Positions 1 to 7,857 are shown, numbered from the stretch's first letter. The stretch is 64,000 nucleotides of DNA from Pseudomonadota bacterium (GCA_018242205.1 JAFECJ010000004.1:119932-183931), one strand, 5' to 3'. Made by a program: numbers and translations. Notes: generated from the sequence alone by a model not told the origin.

Positions 1-162
1 AAAGCGATCGAGGTCAGGGACGCGAAGAAATTCGCCGCCGGCTTCGACCGCTTGAGCGCGGCCTGCAACGCCTGCCATCGGGCGACCGAGAACGGCTTCA
101 TCGTCATCAAGCGGCCGACGCGGCCGGTCTTCACCAACCAGGACTACCGGCCGCATCGCTAG
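1..162 (+). CDS. C-terminal end of a c-type cytochrome (partial)
   Basis: The reading frame is open from the window edge for 53 residues and then stops. It contains the haem-attachment motif CNACH at residues 22-26, which marks a c-type haem protein that would mature in the periplasm. Because the motif sits only about 30 residues from the end, this is the C-terminal part of the protein; cytochrome c' type proteins carry CxxCH late, so that family is possible. The start and any signal peptide lie outside the window, so the electron-transfer partner cannot be named. Confidence 0.6.
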   Translation, partial: KAIEVRDAKKFAAGFDRLSAACNACHRATENGFIVIKRPTRPVFTNQDYRPHR

Positions 163-252
163 CGGTCGCGTCCGTCACGCAAGCGTGATCCGTGCATTCA
201 CCCCTGGTTTACCGGGGCGGCGGCATGGTCGTCGCGCGGGTGTGGGGTGCGT

Positions 253-528
253 ATGTCGGTCGAAATCGTCAACGGTTATGTCTGCCGCAACTGCGAAGAG
301 GCCGCCAAGGCCAAGCAGGGCAAGGACCCGCATGCCAAGCCCGGCGATAGCGAAAAGGATGCGCAGAAGGACAAGCTCGGCGGCTATGCCGATCAGCCCG
401 CGACCGTGCTCGACGGCGCGCTCAAGGGGCTGCTAAGCGCCAATCCGGTCACGGCGACGCAGTCTTCGGCCGGCGCACAAGTCACGGCCAGCGCGACCAC
501 GCCGCCGGCGGTCGACCGGCTCGCCTAG
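253..528 (+). CDS. Small hypothetical protein with a CxxC pair
   Basis: A 91-residue protein of unknown function. The start chosen is the ATG of MSVEIVNGY; a GTG two codons upstream is possible, but the GGGG run just before the ATG fits a weak ribosome site better. The N-terminus carries a CRNC pair (residues 12-15), followed by a Lys/Asp-rich hydrophilic stretch and a Ser/Thr/Ala-rich tail. There is no signal peptide or membrane segment. One CxxC pair could bind metal only as a dimer or with other ligands. It lies between a cytochrome fragment and a solute-binding protein and shows no obvious link to either. Confidence 0.55.
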   Translation: MSVEIVNGYVCRNCEEAAKAKQGKDPHAKPGDSEKDAQKDKLGGYADQPATVLDGALKGLLSANPVTATQSSAGAQVTASATTPPAVDRLA

Positions 529-603
529 GTGTCTGTGAGCGGCGCAGCGGTGGCCGATTTTGGCCCTGCGTGCTAGAGGCGGCCTGACGGCGAAGGAGGC
601 CGC

Positions 604-1338
604 ATGATCGAACAGGACGATCTCAAGGAACTCGCGCCGACGGGAACGCTGCGCGGCGGCGTCGTGATCGCGCCGGCGAAATCGGTGTCGTTCGCGATCA
701 AGGACGACGACGGCGTTGCGCAAGGCGTGCCGGTCGATCTGCTGCTGGGCTTCGGCGCGATCCTGAACATCCCCGTCGCGCTCACCGAGTTCGCCAATTC
801 CGGGCAATTGACCGATGCCATCGCCGAGGGCCGCTGCGATATCGGTTTCATGCCGCGTGACGCGGCGCGCGAAGCCCGCGTCGCTTTCGGTCCGAGCTTC
901 TATCTGATGGGGTCGACCTATCTGGTGCCGGCCGGTTCCGCCATTCACACCATCGATGAGGTCAATCGCGAAGGCGTGCGCATCATCGCCATCGCCAACA
1001 CCACGACGGCGCGCAGCGCCCGGCGCACCGCGCCGCTCGCCAGCGTCGAGGAAGTCGCCGGCGTCGACATCATGACGGCGAGGGCGCAGCGCGGCGACGG
1101 CGATGCCTTCGCGCTGTCGCATGACTCGTTTCTCGGCCTGCTGCCGCGCCTGCCAGGCGCGCGCATTCTGCCCGGCCAGTTCCAGGAGACCGGGATCGCC
1201 GTCGCCGTGCCGCCGGGGCTGCCGCGCGCGCTGGCGCTCGCGGCGCGCCTGATCGAAGAGGCGAAAGAGTCGGGTCTGATCCGCCGCGCCTTCGACGCCG
1301 CGGGCTTTACGGACGCGGCGGTAGCGCCGCGCTCCTGA
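604..1338 (+). CDS. Family 3 solute-binding-like protein without a visible signal peptide
   Basis: A 244-residue protein with the fold signature of the amino-acid-type solute-binding proteins (SBP_bac_3). The N-terminal lobe opens with TGTLRGGVVIAPAKSVSF, and the second lobe contains the GRCDIGFMPRDAAREARVAFGPSF region typical of this family. GGAGG lies just upstream of the ATG, so the start is well supported, yet the N-terminus is hydrophilic and lacks an export signal. No permease or ATPase genes are adjacent. It may therefore be a cytoplasmic ligand sensor or an orphan binding protein; the ligand is unknown. Confidence 0.7.
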   Translation: MIEQDDLKELAPTGTLRGGVVIAPAKSVSFAIKDDDGVAQGVPVDLLLGFGAILNIPVALTEFANSGQLTDAIAEGRCDIGFMPRDAAREARVAFGPSFYLMGSTYLVPAGSAIHTIDEVNREGVRIIAIANTTTARSARRTAPLASVEEVAGVDIMTARAQRGDGDAFALSHDSFLGLLPRLPGARILPGQFQETGIAVAVPPGLPRALALAARLIEEAKESGLIRRAFDAAGFTDAAVAPRS

Positions 1339-1366
1339 GCGGATCACAAGTCGGCCGCCTCTATGG

Positions 1367-1876
1367 TTACAGTTCGGATGCCAGCGTGCACTTGTCCGTG
1401 GAACAGCCCATCCACCGGCCAATGACGTTATCCAGGCTATAGGTCCCGGCGCCGCGGCTGAGCAGGATCAGCAGCATGGCGGCCCACTGAATATGGGTCG
1501 GCCAGGCCTGCGGATAGACGAAGATCTCGATGACGGCGACCATGCCGAGCAGCACGAGCGAGGCCGCCCGCGTCATCAGCCCGGCGACGAGCAGAACCGG
1601 TGTCGTGAGTTCGATCGCCGTGGCGAAATGGGCCGCGGTCTCCGGAGCGAGCAGGGGCACTTTGTATTCATCGGTGAACAGCGACAGCGTCGTGTCCCAA
1701 TTCGCCAGCTTGGTCATGGCCGAATTCCAGAAGACCGTGGCGACGGCGAGCCGCAGCGGGATCGCCAGGATCGCGTAAGGCAGGCGGCTGGCGGTGCGGA
1801 AAATGAATGAAAACGATCCGGCGGTCGCGGTGCAAATCGGACAGCCGATCGGTGCGGTGGCAGGGGCGTTGCTCAT
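1367..1876 (-). CDS. DoxX family membrane protein of the bufferin operon
   Basis: A 169-residue inner-membrane protein of the DoxX/DoxD type with four hydrophobic segments, at about residues 25-45, 70-95, 95-115 and 120-140. It has an N-terminal cytoplasmic CPIC motif and a C-terminal CSTDKC motif. Its ATG overlaps the stop of the upstream DUF2063 gene as ATGA, so translation is probably coupled. DoxX-type proteins commonly accompany DUF2282, DUF692 and DUF2063 genes, where a redox or quinone-linked role has been suggested. Its exact function is unproven; the two extra Cys pairs are notable in a copper/thiol context. Confidence 0.8.
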   Translation of the reverse strand: MSNAPATAPIGCPICTATAGSFSFIFRTASRLPYAILAIPLRLAVATVFWNSAMTKLANWDTTLSLFTDEYKVPLLAPETAAHFATAIELTTPVLLVAGLMTRAASLVLLGMVAVIEIFVYPQAWPTHIQWAAMLLILLSRGAGTYSLDNVIGRWMGCSTDKCTLASEL

Positions 1877-2664
1877 GGGGTGTCCTCGGTCGTCGATGAT
1901 TGGTCTGGCGCGCGCAATGTGAAGGACGCGATGCGCCCGGCCGCCAGATGGCGGGCGATTTCCTCGGGCAGGTCGATCTGATCCGGCGTGTTGAGGGCGC
2001 TGAGAGCGACCCCGGACAGAATTTGACGTGCCACTGTCCATTCATCGCGTTCCATGCGCGCGATGGTCACGCCAGCGTCGCCACGCTCGATAAGCAACCA
2101 TACCGGCCCGGAGTCGATGTCGACGCCGGCGAGCGCGTCGTCGTCGCGGTCGACCACCGCCCGCCACAAGGCGTCGGCGGGATAGCTAAGCGCGATCGTG
2201 GATACTGAAGGGTTCGCGGCAAAACTCACCCGCGCTTGTTCCTCCAGCGCTAGGTCTTCGAGCTTGCGGAGATCGAGCGGCGCGTCGTCCGGCGCGTGAA
2301 GCGCGACGTTGATGGCCCATTCCAGGCGGGCGACATCGGCCAGATAGGGCACGCTCGAAGCCGGCGCGAAGTCGCGCAGAAACGCGTCGAAGCCGTCGCC
2401 ATAGCGATCGAGATAGGCGAGCAGCGGCGGTTGCACTCTGGCAAATTCCTCGGCCGCCGCTGCGAAGAAGTCAGCGCCCACGAGCCGCTCGACGACGGGG
2501 TATGACAATTGCAGCGTCTTAACGAGGCCGAAGAGGACCGTGTTGCGATAGATGTCGACGCAGGACGCATGGTCGCTGCCCGACAACAAGGCTTCCAGGC
2601 GCCGACTGTCGTTGTCGAGCAAGCTCACGCGCGCGGCGCGTTGTGTTTCAAGCAGCGTCGGCAT
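1873..2664 (-). CDS. bufC: DUF2063 (HvfC/BufC-type) MNIO partner protein
   Basis: A 263-residue protein with an N-terminal DUF2063 domain (putative DNA-binding fold in Pfam): a helical start MPTLLETQRA, then SCVDIYRNTVLFGLVKTL and the YPVVERLVG segment near residue 60. In bufferin-type RiPP clusters this partner is thought to bring the precursor peptide to the DUF692 enzyme. I chose the ATG six bases after GGAGG; another ATG two codons upstream abuts that site. The gene overlaps the end of the DUF692 gene by 17 bases and the DoxX start by four, showing a tight operon. The symbol follows the bufferin naming used in Caulobacter. Confidence 0.85.
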   Translation of the reverse strand: MPTLLETQRAARVSLLDNDSRRLEALLSGSDHASCVDIYRNTVLFGLVKTLQLSYPVVERLVGADFFAAAAEEFARVQPPLLAYLDRYGDGFDAFLRDFAPASSVPYLADVARLEWAINVALHAPDDAPLDLRKLEDLALEEQARVSFAANPSVSTIALSYPADALWRAVVDRDDDALAGVDIDSGPVWLLIERGDAGVTIARMERDEWTVARQILSGVALSALNTPDQIDLPEEIARHLAAGRIASFTLRAPDQSSTTEDTP

Positions 2665-3541
2665 TCCCATCCTCCGCGGCTTCATCGAGAATGGCCTGCG
2701 CGCGCGTGGCCTCCGCCAAGAGGACGTCGAGCGGCGGTACGTCATTGTCCCATTCGATCAAGGTCGGTACGGCGCCAAATCGCTGGATCGCCGCGCGATA
2801 GAGCGACCAGACCTCGTCGCAGACCTTGGAGCCATGATCGTCAATGCGGATCGTGCGGCCATTCGGCAAATTGCGAACGGAATGCCCGGCGAGGTGGATT
2901 TCGCCGATGGCTTCCGCAGGCAGCGCGGCCAGATAGCGGACCGCATCCCAGCCGTGGTTCTGCGCGCTCACATAGATGTTGTTGACGTCGCACAAAATGC
3001 CGCAGCCGGTGCGCGCGGCGACAGCAGCGATGAATTCCCATTCCGGAATGGTCGAGTGCTTGAACTGAACATAGGTGGACGGGTTCTCGATGAAGAACCG
3101 GCGCTTGAGAAAAGATTGTGTTTGATCGACATGCCGGCAGACGACGTCGAGGGCTTCCTCGGTCATCGGCAGAGGCAGAAGGTCGGGCAGGTAGGCGCCG
3201 TCAACCACGTTCCACGCCAGATGTTCCGACATCATGCCGGGCGCGATGCGTTCCGCGACCATCTGAATTCTTTTGAGATGCTCGACGTCGAGGCCTTCGG
3301 CGCTACCGAGCGACAGGCCGACGCCGTGCAACGAAATCGGCCGCTCTTGCCGGATCAAGTCCAAATACCGGAGCGGCGATCCGCCACCCATGTAGTTTTC
3401 GGTGTGGACCTCCATCCACGACACTGCCGGATGGGTGTCCAGCACTGCTTGATGATGCTGAAAGCGCAACCCGATCCCGGCTTTCACCGGGATCAAGCTG
3501 CCTTCCTTGGCGGTCGTCGGGGACACGAGCCGCCTCGTCAT
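2648..3541 (-). CDS. bufB: DUF692 multinuclear non-haem iron oxidase (MNIO, BufB/HvfB-type)
   Basis: A 297-residue TIM-barrel enzyme of the DUF692/MNIO family, which modifies cysteines of RiPP precursors using a di- or tri-iron centre. Family motifs read in order: EVHTENY, SLHGVGLSLGS, SEHLAWN, FIENPSTY, CDVNNIYVSAQNHGWD, IGEIHLAGH, DDHG and LIEWDND; these supply the His, Asp and Glu iron ligands. Its ATG shares one base with the stop of the precursor gene (TGATG), so enzyme and substrate are translationally coupled. In Caulobacter the homologous enzyme converts bufferin cysteines to thiooxazole groups for copper binding; the same chemistry is inferred here. Confidence 0.9.
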   Translation of the reverse strand: MTRRLVSPTTAKEGSLIPVKAGIGLRFQHHQAVLDTHPAVSWMEVHTENYMGGGSPLRYLDLIRQERPISLHGVGLSLGSAEGLDVEHLKRIQMVAERIAPGMMSEHLAWNVVDGAYLPDLLPLPMTEEALDVVCRHVDQTQSFLKRRFFIENPSTYVQFKHSTIPEWEFIAAVAARTGCGILCDVNNIYVSAQNHGWDAVRYLAALPAEAIGEIHLAGHSVRNLPNGRTIRIDDHGSKVCDEVWSLYRAAIQRFGAVPTLIEWDNDVPPLDVLLAEATRAQAILDEAAEDGNADAA

Positions 3542-3852
3542 CACGCGGGCTTCAACTTGCCGCCCTGGATCTTCGAGCAGTCGCCGGCGGGAAGCAGTAC
3601 GAACGACTTGCCGTCGCGGGCCTGCGTCGCCTGGCCGGCGCAGGAATGCGCGCCTTCGGCGCAGTCGTTCTTGGCGACGGCGTTGATGCCGTAGCATTTC
3701 TCCAGCTTGCTCTGCTGCATGCGTGCCATGTTGTCTTTGACGACTTGCGGCGGGTTCTTCATGCCTTGGGCCTGGGCCGCCGGCGCCTGCATGGCCAACG
3801 CGAGGCCGAGCGCAGTGGTTAACGTGGATGCGGCAAACAAACGACGATTCAT
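3541..3852 (-). CDS. bufA: DUF2282 bufferin-like RiPP precursor (BufA1/HvfA-type)
   Basis: A 103-residue exported protein: a clear signal peptide (MNRRLF plus a hydrophobic core ending AQAQG near residue 30), then a mature part with exactly four cysteines at residues 53, 64, 71 and 92. They lie in the family contexts EKCYG, NDCAEG, HSCAG and GDC. DUF2282 proteins are substrates of DUF692 enzymes; in Caulobacter the modified product sequesters copper in the periplasm. It is the first gene of a four-gene operon, has a GAGAGG ribosome site, and lies below a GTAACC-N16-CGAA promoter-like element. Copper binding here is inferred from the family. Confidence 0.9.
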   Translation of the reverse strand: MNRRLFAASTLTTALGLALAMQAPAAQAQGMKNPPQVVKDNMARMQQSKLEKCYGINAVAKNDCAEGAHSCAGQATQARDGKSFVLLPAGDCSKIQGGKLKPA

Positions 3853-3905
3853 GACGATTTCCTCTCCTGGGTCTCGATCTCAGAGGTGAGACTGACACGA
3901 CGAGG

Positions 3906-3931
3906 TTCGTCCGATGGCGGACAGAGGTTAC
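3906..3931 (-). promoter_or_regulatory. GTAACC-N16-CGAA element (ECF sigma-F-type promoter) upstream of the bufferin operon
   Basis: Read on the minus strand, GTAACC (3931-3926) is followed after exactly 16 bases by CGAA (3909-3906), about 54 bases before the bufA start codon. As I recall it, this spacing and both hexamer/tetramer sequences match the motif reported for the heavy-metal-responsive ECF factor SigF of Caulobacter crescentus, whose regulon includes DUF2282 genes. The match suggests metal-responsive transcription here. No sigF or anti-sigma gene is in the window. Confidence 0.65.
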
Positions 3932-4005
3932 AGGTCGGTGAAAAAATATTGTTCTACCGAGGTGCGGCAGACGTGGCGCCGCGCGACTAGGCCGGACGGC
4001 TGCCG

Positions 4006-4563
4006 CTAATCCGCCCGCACAAGCACGGGCGCGGCTGCGATGCGCTTGTACAGCCGGATACGCCGGCGGATCGGCAGCCAGTCGTACAGGTAGATTTCGA
4101 TGGGCCGCCAGTTCGCCACCCAGCCGACGATGATCAGGCTTTCTTCCAGCACGCGGGCGGCGACCTTGTTGGGGATGAGCGTCGCCGCGATCTGGCTGGC
4201 GACCAGGCAGGCGATCAGCACCAGAACGCCGATACCGAGAAAGCGCCGGCCGACGCGAAACAACTCGCGCAGGTCGTGCTCGCCGATTTCGGCGCGGTAG
4301 GCGAAATAGTGCGCGAAGCTTTCGGCGATGCGCGCGGCTTCGGGCTTTGCCGCCTCGTCGGGCGGTAGGTGAACGGCAATCTCGATCGGCGCGGAGGCTG
4401 GCAACTCGCGAACCCAACCGGTAATGAATTCCTCGACCCCGCTGTCGAGATCCTTTTGCCGGAAGGGCGACGGGTCGATCGAATTGAACAGATGCGCGAT
4501 CGTTGTCGTGCGCACGGCGATCGTCGTGATTCCGGAATCGTCTTGCATAATCTGCTGGGTCAT
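4006..4563 (-). CDS. Hypothetical membrane protein
   Basis: A 185-residue protein of no recognised family. The N-terminal 90 residues are soluble and include HLFNSIDPSPFRQKDLD and EEFITGWVRELP. One strong membrane segment follows (GIGVLVLIACLVASQIAATLI, residues about 110-132), then a segment LIIVGWVANWRPIEIYLYDW and a basic C-terminus. Conserved-looking motifs suggest a real family in this bacterial group, but no catalytic signature is visible. A start 13 codons upstream (ATG at 4602) with AGGAC before it is also possible. It lies upstream of the bufferin promoter on the same strand, with no coupling to that operon. Confidence 0.6.
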   Translation of the reverse strand: MTQQIMQDDSGITTIAVRTTTIAHLFNSIDPSPFRQKDLDSGVEEFITGWVRELPASAPIEIAVHLPPDEAAKPEAARIAESFAHYFAYRAEIGEHDLRELFRVGRRFLGIGVLVLIACLVASQIAATLIPNKVAARVLEESLIIVGWVANWRPIEIYLYDWLPIRRRIRLYKRIAAAPVLVRAD

Positions 4564-4722
4564 GGTGCCGGGGCGGCTGGCTGCGATCGTCGCCGCGATC
4601 ATAGCACGGGTCCTGACGCGCATCAGCGTTGCGGAACTACCGCGCCCGCCACAGCATTGATCTGCTAAAATGAGCCAACAGACCGGGGGCGAAACCGTTG
4701 CATGAAGCGCAAGGAGGTAGCC

Positions 4723-4956
4723 ATGACCTATCGAGTCTACAGCGGCCCAAAGGGCGCCGCCGATCCTTCGCCGATCGAGAAGCAGAAGATGCTCTACAAG
4801 GAGTTCATCTCGCTCGATGAGGCCTTGTGGTGGGCCGGTCATCTGGCGCGGCGCGATCGCGTGGCCTTGTCGATTGAAGGCGATGACGGCACGCAGCTTG
4901 ATCGCCGCGCCATCGGCGAGGCGCTTGGCGTCAGCGCGCAACCCAGGATCGCCTGA
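4723..4956 (+). CDS. Small hypothetical protein
   Basis: A 77-residue soluble protein beginning MTYRVYSGPKG. The start is fixed by a strong AAGGAGG at 4711-4717, six bases before the ATG; an ATG seven codons earlier would leave that site inside the gene. The sequence has a central SLDEALWWAGHLARRDRVALSIEGDDG element that looks like a small alpha/beta unit. No family was recognised. It is followed by a bidirectional hairpin, so it is probably transcribed alone. Confidence 0.65.
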   Translation: MTYRVYSGPKGAADPSPIEKQKMLYKEFISLDEALWWAGHLARRDRVALSIEGDDGTQLDRRAIGEALGVSAQPRIA

Positions 4957-4984
4957 CACGAGTATTGGCGAGTATTGGAATGCG

Positions 4985-5014
4985 AAAGGCCCCGCCGGTA
5001 CCGGCGAGGCCTTT
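4985..5014. terminator. Bidirectional hairpin terminator
   Basis: A near-perfect inverted repeat with AAAGGCC on the left and GGCCTTT on the right, around a CGCCGG-TA-CCGGCG core. It lies between two convergent genes ending at 4956 and 5048. Because A and T runs close both sides, it can act on both strands. Confidence 0.65.
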
Positions 5015-5047
5015 GCCAGATCGCGCTGCCGCTAGATAAGCTCGGTG

Positions 5048-5311
5048 TTAGCCGCGCGGCTCGTTCGCCCGCACGGCGCGCTCGGCCTGCACATTGGCGG
5101 TCACGCGGTTCCACTGGTGGCGCGCGCCCTCGGTGAGTTCGTGCCATTTCAGATTGACGACATCCCAGTTCACCATCGGCCGCGATGCCGTCGTGACCGC
5201 GCTTCCCGTCGTCGCGTCGCCGGCGGCGGTGTTGCTCCGGCCATTGTCGTAGAGATAGGCGCCGCCGATCGTCAGCGCCGCGCCCAGGATCATGCCCAAC
5301 AGCAGTCGCAT
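5048..5311 (-). CDS. Small single-pass membrane protein
   Basis: An 87-residue protein with one N-terminal membrane helix (MRLLLGMILGAALTIGGAYLYD) and a soluble, probably periplasmic, C-terminal part of about 60 residues containing WDVVNLKWHELTEGARHQWNRV. GGAGTGG precedes the chosen ATG. The domain resembles short conserved hypothetical proteins of Bradyrhizobium relatives, but I know no function. It lies convergent to the gene ending at 4956. Confidence 0.65.
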   Translation of the reverse strand: MRLLLGMILGAALTIGGAYLYDNGRSNTAAGDATTGSAVTTASRPMVNWDVVNLKWHELTEGARHQWNRVTANVQAERAVRANEPRG

Positions 5312-5540
5312 GCTCGTCCACTCCGGTTGATTGTCCCGTCGCAACGAACGCCCGGCGGGCGGCCGGAGTTCCCTCAAATCGGCGCCGAAAGGCGCGTTTG
5401 GCGGCCCGGGAGGGGGGCCTTCGGCATTTGCATAGAAACACTGCGCATGGCCGCGAGTATGATTTTAAACCATTGAAATAACAAGATTTTTTAACTAAAA
5501 AACTTCGCACCTGCGGCCAAATTGCTGCTATATTAGAGAT

Positions 5541-6269
5541 ATGAGTACACAGTCGCAGAAGGCCGCCCGGCGGCCTGCCAAGTCGTCCCGGCAAACCGTC
5601 AAGAAAGTCACGAAAATGGCGCGGACTTCCGACAAGAAGTCCAAATCGTCGCGGGCGAGGTCGAGTGCGCGCACATCGCGTGCCGCCACCGTCGGCTCGG
5701 CCAAGTCGCGCAAGGCCGCTGCCAAAACGACTGTGACGGCCAAATCGGCGGTGAAGACGGCCGCCAAACCCGCGGTCAAGCCGGTGAGCAAGTCCGCGAT
5801 CAAGGCTGCGACCAAGCCTGCCGAGAAGCCGGCGGTCAAGTCGGTCGCCAAGGCCGAGGCCAAGGTTGAGACCAAGACCGAGACCAAGTCGGTTTCCAAG
5901 CACGTCTCCAAGATCGCCGCCAGTCTGGCGGCTAAGGCCGCCGCCAGGGAAGCGCTGAAGGCGCGCCAGGCGGAAAAGGAAGCGCTGTCGGAGAGCGCGC
6001 TGGTGGCGCTGACCATGATGCGCACCTTCTCGCCGCCGGTGCAGCCGGTGCAGGCGCCGGAACCGGTGCCGACCAAGACCGCGCACAAGTACCAGGTCGG
6101 CGACAATGTCTATTTCACCTCGCCGAGCTTCGGCCGCGCCGCCGCCAGCGGCGCCTATACGGTGATCAAGGTGCTGCCGTCGGATGGCGAGGACCGCCAG
6201 TACCGGATCAAGAGTTCGGTCGAGGCGTTCGAGCGCGTCGCTAAGGAAAGCCAGCTCGAGCGCATCTGA
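5541..6269 (+). CDS. Histone H1-like Lys/Ala/Ser-rich protein with a C-terminal folded domain
   Basis: A 242-residue protein in two parts. Residues 1 to about 150 are a low-complexity Lys/Ala/Ser/Thr/Val tail with recurring AAKPAVKPV and KTETKS units, as in bacterial H1-like and AlgP-like DNA-compacting proteins. Residues about 180-242 form a compact unit (YQVGDNVYFTSPSFGRAAASGAYTVIKVLP and QYRIKSSVEAFERVAKESQLERI) that resembles a small beta-barrel. The gene follows an unusually AT-rich stretch at 5455-5520. DNA binding by the tail is inferred from composition; the tail domain may be the regulatory part. Confidence 0.65.
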   Translation: MSTQSQKAARRPAKSSRQTVKKVTKMARTSDKKSKSSRARSSARTSRAATVGSAKSRKAAAKTTVTAKSAVKTAAKPAVKPVSKSAIKAATKPAEKPAVKSVAKAEAKVETKTETKSVSKHVSKIAASLAAKAAAREALKARQAEKEALSESALVALTMMRTFSPPVQPVQAPEPVPTKTAHKYQVGDNVYFTSPSFGRAAASGAYTVIKVLPSDGEDRQYRIKSSVEAFERVAKESQLERI

Positions 6270-6341
6270 CGCGCGCCGCTGCGCCGCGCTTCCATTCCCG
6301 CTTTCGGCTATAGTCGCCCGCGTGTTGACTCGCTGTGGGGG

Positions 6342-6683
6342 ATGTCGATGCCGATCTACATCACGCAAGGCCGTTATACGCGTGACGCCATCAAAGGCAT
6401 GCTGGTCAAGCCCGAGGATCGCGCCGAGGCGGTGTCGCGTCTCCTGGGCAAGGTCGGCGGCCGGCTGATCGGCTATTACGTCACTTTCGGCGAATATGAT
6501 TTCCTCCTCATCGCCGACGCGCCCGACAACACGCAGATGGCGGCGGCGCTGCTCGCCGCCGGTTCCGGCGCCGGCGTCACCGATCTCAAGACCACCGTGG
6601 CGATGACCTCGATCGAGGCCAAGGGCGCGTTCGCCGCCGCCTCCGATCTGGCGCCGGGCTTCAAGTCGGCCGGCGGACTGTAA
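6342..6683 (+). CDS. GYD domain-containing protein
   Basis: A 113-residue soluble protein of the GYD family, a ferredoxin-like fold dimer of unknown function. It opens with MPIYITQGRYT, and the motif variant reads GYYVTFGEYDFLLIADAPDN near residues 48-66. The length matches the family (about 95-115). Two in-frame ATGs are two codons apart; either could be used. It stands alone, about 90 bases before the Bug protein gene. Confidence 0.85.
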   Translation: MSMPIYITQGRYTRDAIKGMLVKPEDRAEAVSRLLGKVGGRLIGYYVTFGEYDFLLIADAPDNTQMAAALLAAGSGAGVTDLKTTVAMTSIEAKGAFAAASDLAPGFKSAGGL

Positions 6684-6778
6684 AAAAGCCGCTGACATCG
6701 GCCGCCGCCGGGAATAAACCTCGAGCCGGCGACATTGCTCCTAGTCGCCCATAACAAGAGACGAGAGGAAACACCCCG

Positions 6779-7741
6779 ATGCGCGCCATTTTGCGCCTGA
6801 CCGCGCTGGCCCTTGCGGCCTTCTGTGCGGTTCCGGCTTCCGCCGACACGTATCCCAGCCGTACCGTCAAGATCATCGTGCCGTTCGGCGCCGGCGGCCC
6901 GGCTGACGTCTATGCCCGCGTGCTGGCCAAATATCTCTCGGATGAAACCAAGCAGTCCTTCGTGGTCGAGGACCGGCCCGGCGCCGGTTCGCTGATCGGC
7001 ACCGACTTCGTCGCCAAGTCGACGCCTGACGGCTACACGCTGCTCTTGATGTCGAACACCCACACCACCAATGAATCGCTGATCCCGAACAAGCCGTTCA
7101 AGCTGATGCGCGACTTCGTGCCGGTCGCCAGCATCAATTATTCCGATCTGATCATGGTGGTGCATCCGTCGGTGCCGGCCAAGAACGTCGCCGAGTTCAT
7201 CGCGCTGGCGCAGAAGGAGCCGGGCAAATTGAACTACGCCTCGTCCGGCCCGGGCACGCCCTATCACATGGCCGGCGAATTGTTCAAAGCCATGAGCCAC
7301 ACCAATATTGTGCACGTGCCGCACCGCGCCTCGGGCGATGCGCGCAACAGTGTCTTGGCGGGCAATGTGCAAATGATGTTCGACGCCATCACAACCATGA
7401 CGGCGCTCGCCAAGGACGGCAAGGTGCGGGCGCTCGCCACCACCGGCCTCAAACGCAACCCGCTGACGCCGGATCTGCCGACGGTCGCCGAAACCGTGCC
7501 GGGCTATGAGGCGACCATCTGGCTCGGCCTGATGGCGCCGAAGGGCACGCCGCCCGAGGTCGTCGCCTTCCTCAACAAGACGGTGAACAAGACCATCGAA
7601 CTGCCGGCGGTCAAGGAAACCTGGCTGAAGCAGGGCGCCATCCCGCTGGTGAAGACGCCGGCCGAGTTCGAGGCCTTCCTCAAGAAGGACATCGACAAAT
7701 GGGCCGAGGTGGTGAAGGTGTCCGGCGCGACGGTGCGCTAG
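6779..7741 (+). CDS. Bug/TctC-family tripartite tricarboxylate transporter binding protein
   Basis: A 320-residue periplasmic binding protein. It has a signal peptide ending ASADT at residues 19-23, then the family start YPSRTVKIIVPFGAGGPADVYARVLA, the VVEDRPGAGSLIGTDFVAKSTPDGYTLL region and the HVPHRASGDARNSVLAGNVQMMFD region. AGAGAGGAAA precedes the ATG. These proteins bind carboxylates such as citrate or amino-acid derivatives. No TctA or TctB permease gene is nearby, as is usual for orphan Bug proteins, so the substrate is unknown. Confidence 0.92.
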   Translation: MRAILRLTALALAAFCAVPASADTYPSRTVKIIVPFGAGGPADVYARVLAKYLSDETKQSFVVEDRPGAGSLIGTDFVAKSTPDGYTLLLMSNTHTTNESLIPNKPFKLMRDFVPVASINYSDLIMVVHPSVPAKNVAEFIALAQKEPGKLNYASSGPGTPYHMAGELFKAMSHTNIVHVPHRASGDARNSVLAGNVQMMFDAITTMTALAKDGKVRALATTGLKRNPLTPDLPTVAETVPGYEATIWLGLMAPKGTPPEVVAFLNKTVNKTIELPAVKETWLKQGAIPLVKTPAEFEAFLKKDIDKWAEVVKVSGATVR

Positions 7742-7857
7742 CCTCGGGTCGCTGAGGGTATCGGTCGCGGATTTGCCTGTTCCTGGCCGCAATTTGGGGG
7801 CAGGAGGTGCTTCCGGCTAAGATCAGCCGGAAGCAGGCGAGGAGTGCCGATACCATC

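Noticed and set aside
433..1422. Long minus-strand open frame over the solute-binding protein gene
   Set aside because: Arg/Gly/His-rich product typical of an antisense frame in GC-rich DNA; no ribosome site or family; the plus-strand gene is well supported.
4839..6698. 619-codon minus-strand open frame
   Set aside because: It runs antisense to the H1-like and GYD genes and consists of Arg/Gly/Leu runs; a shadow of the real genes.
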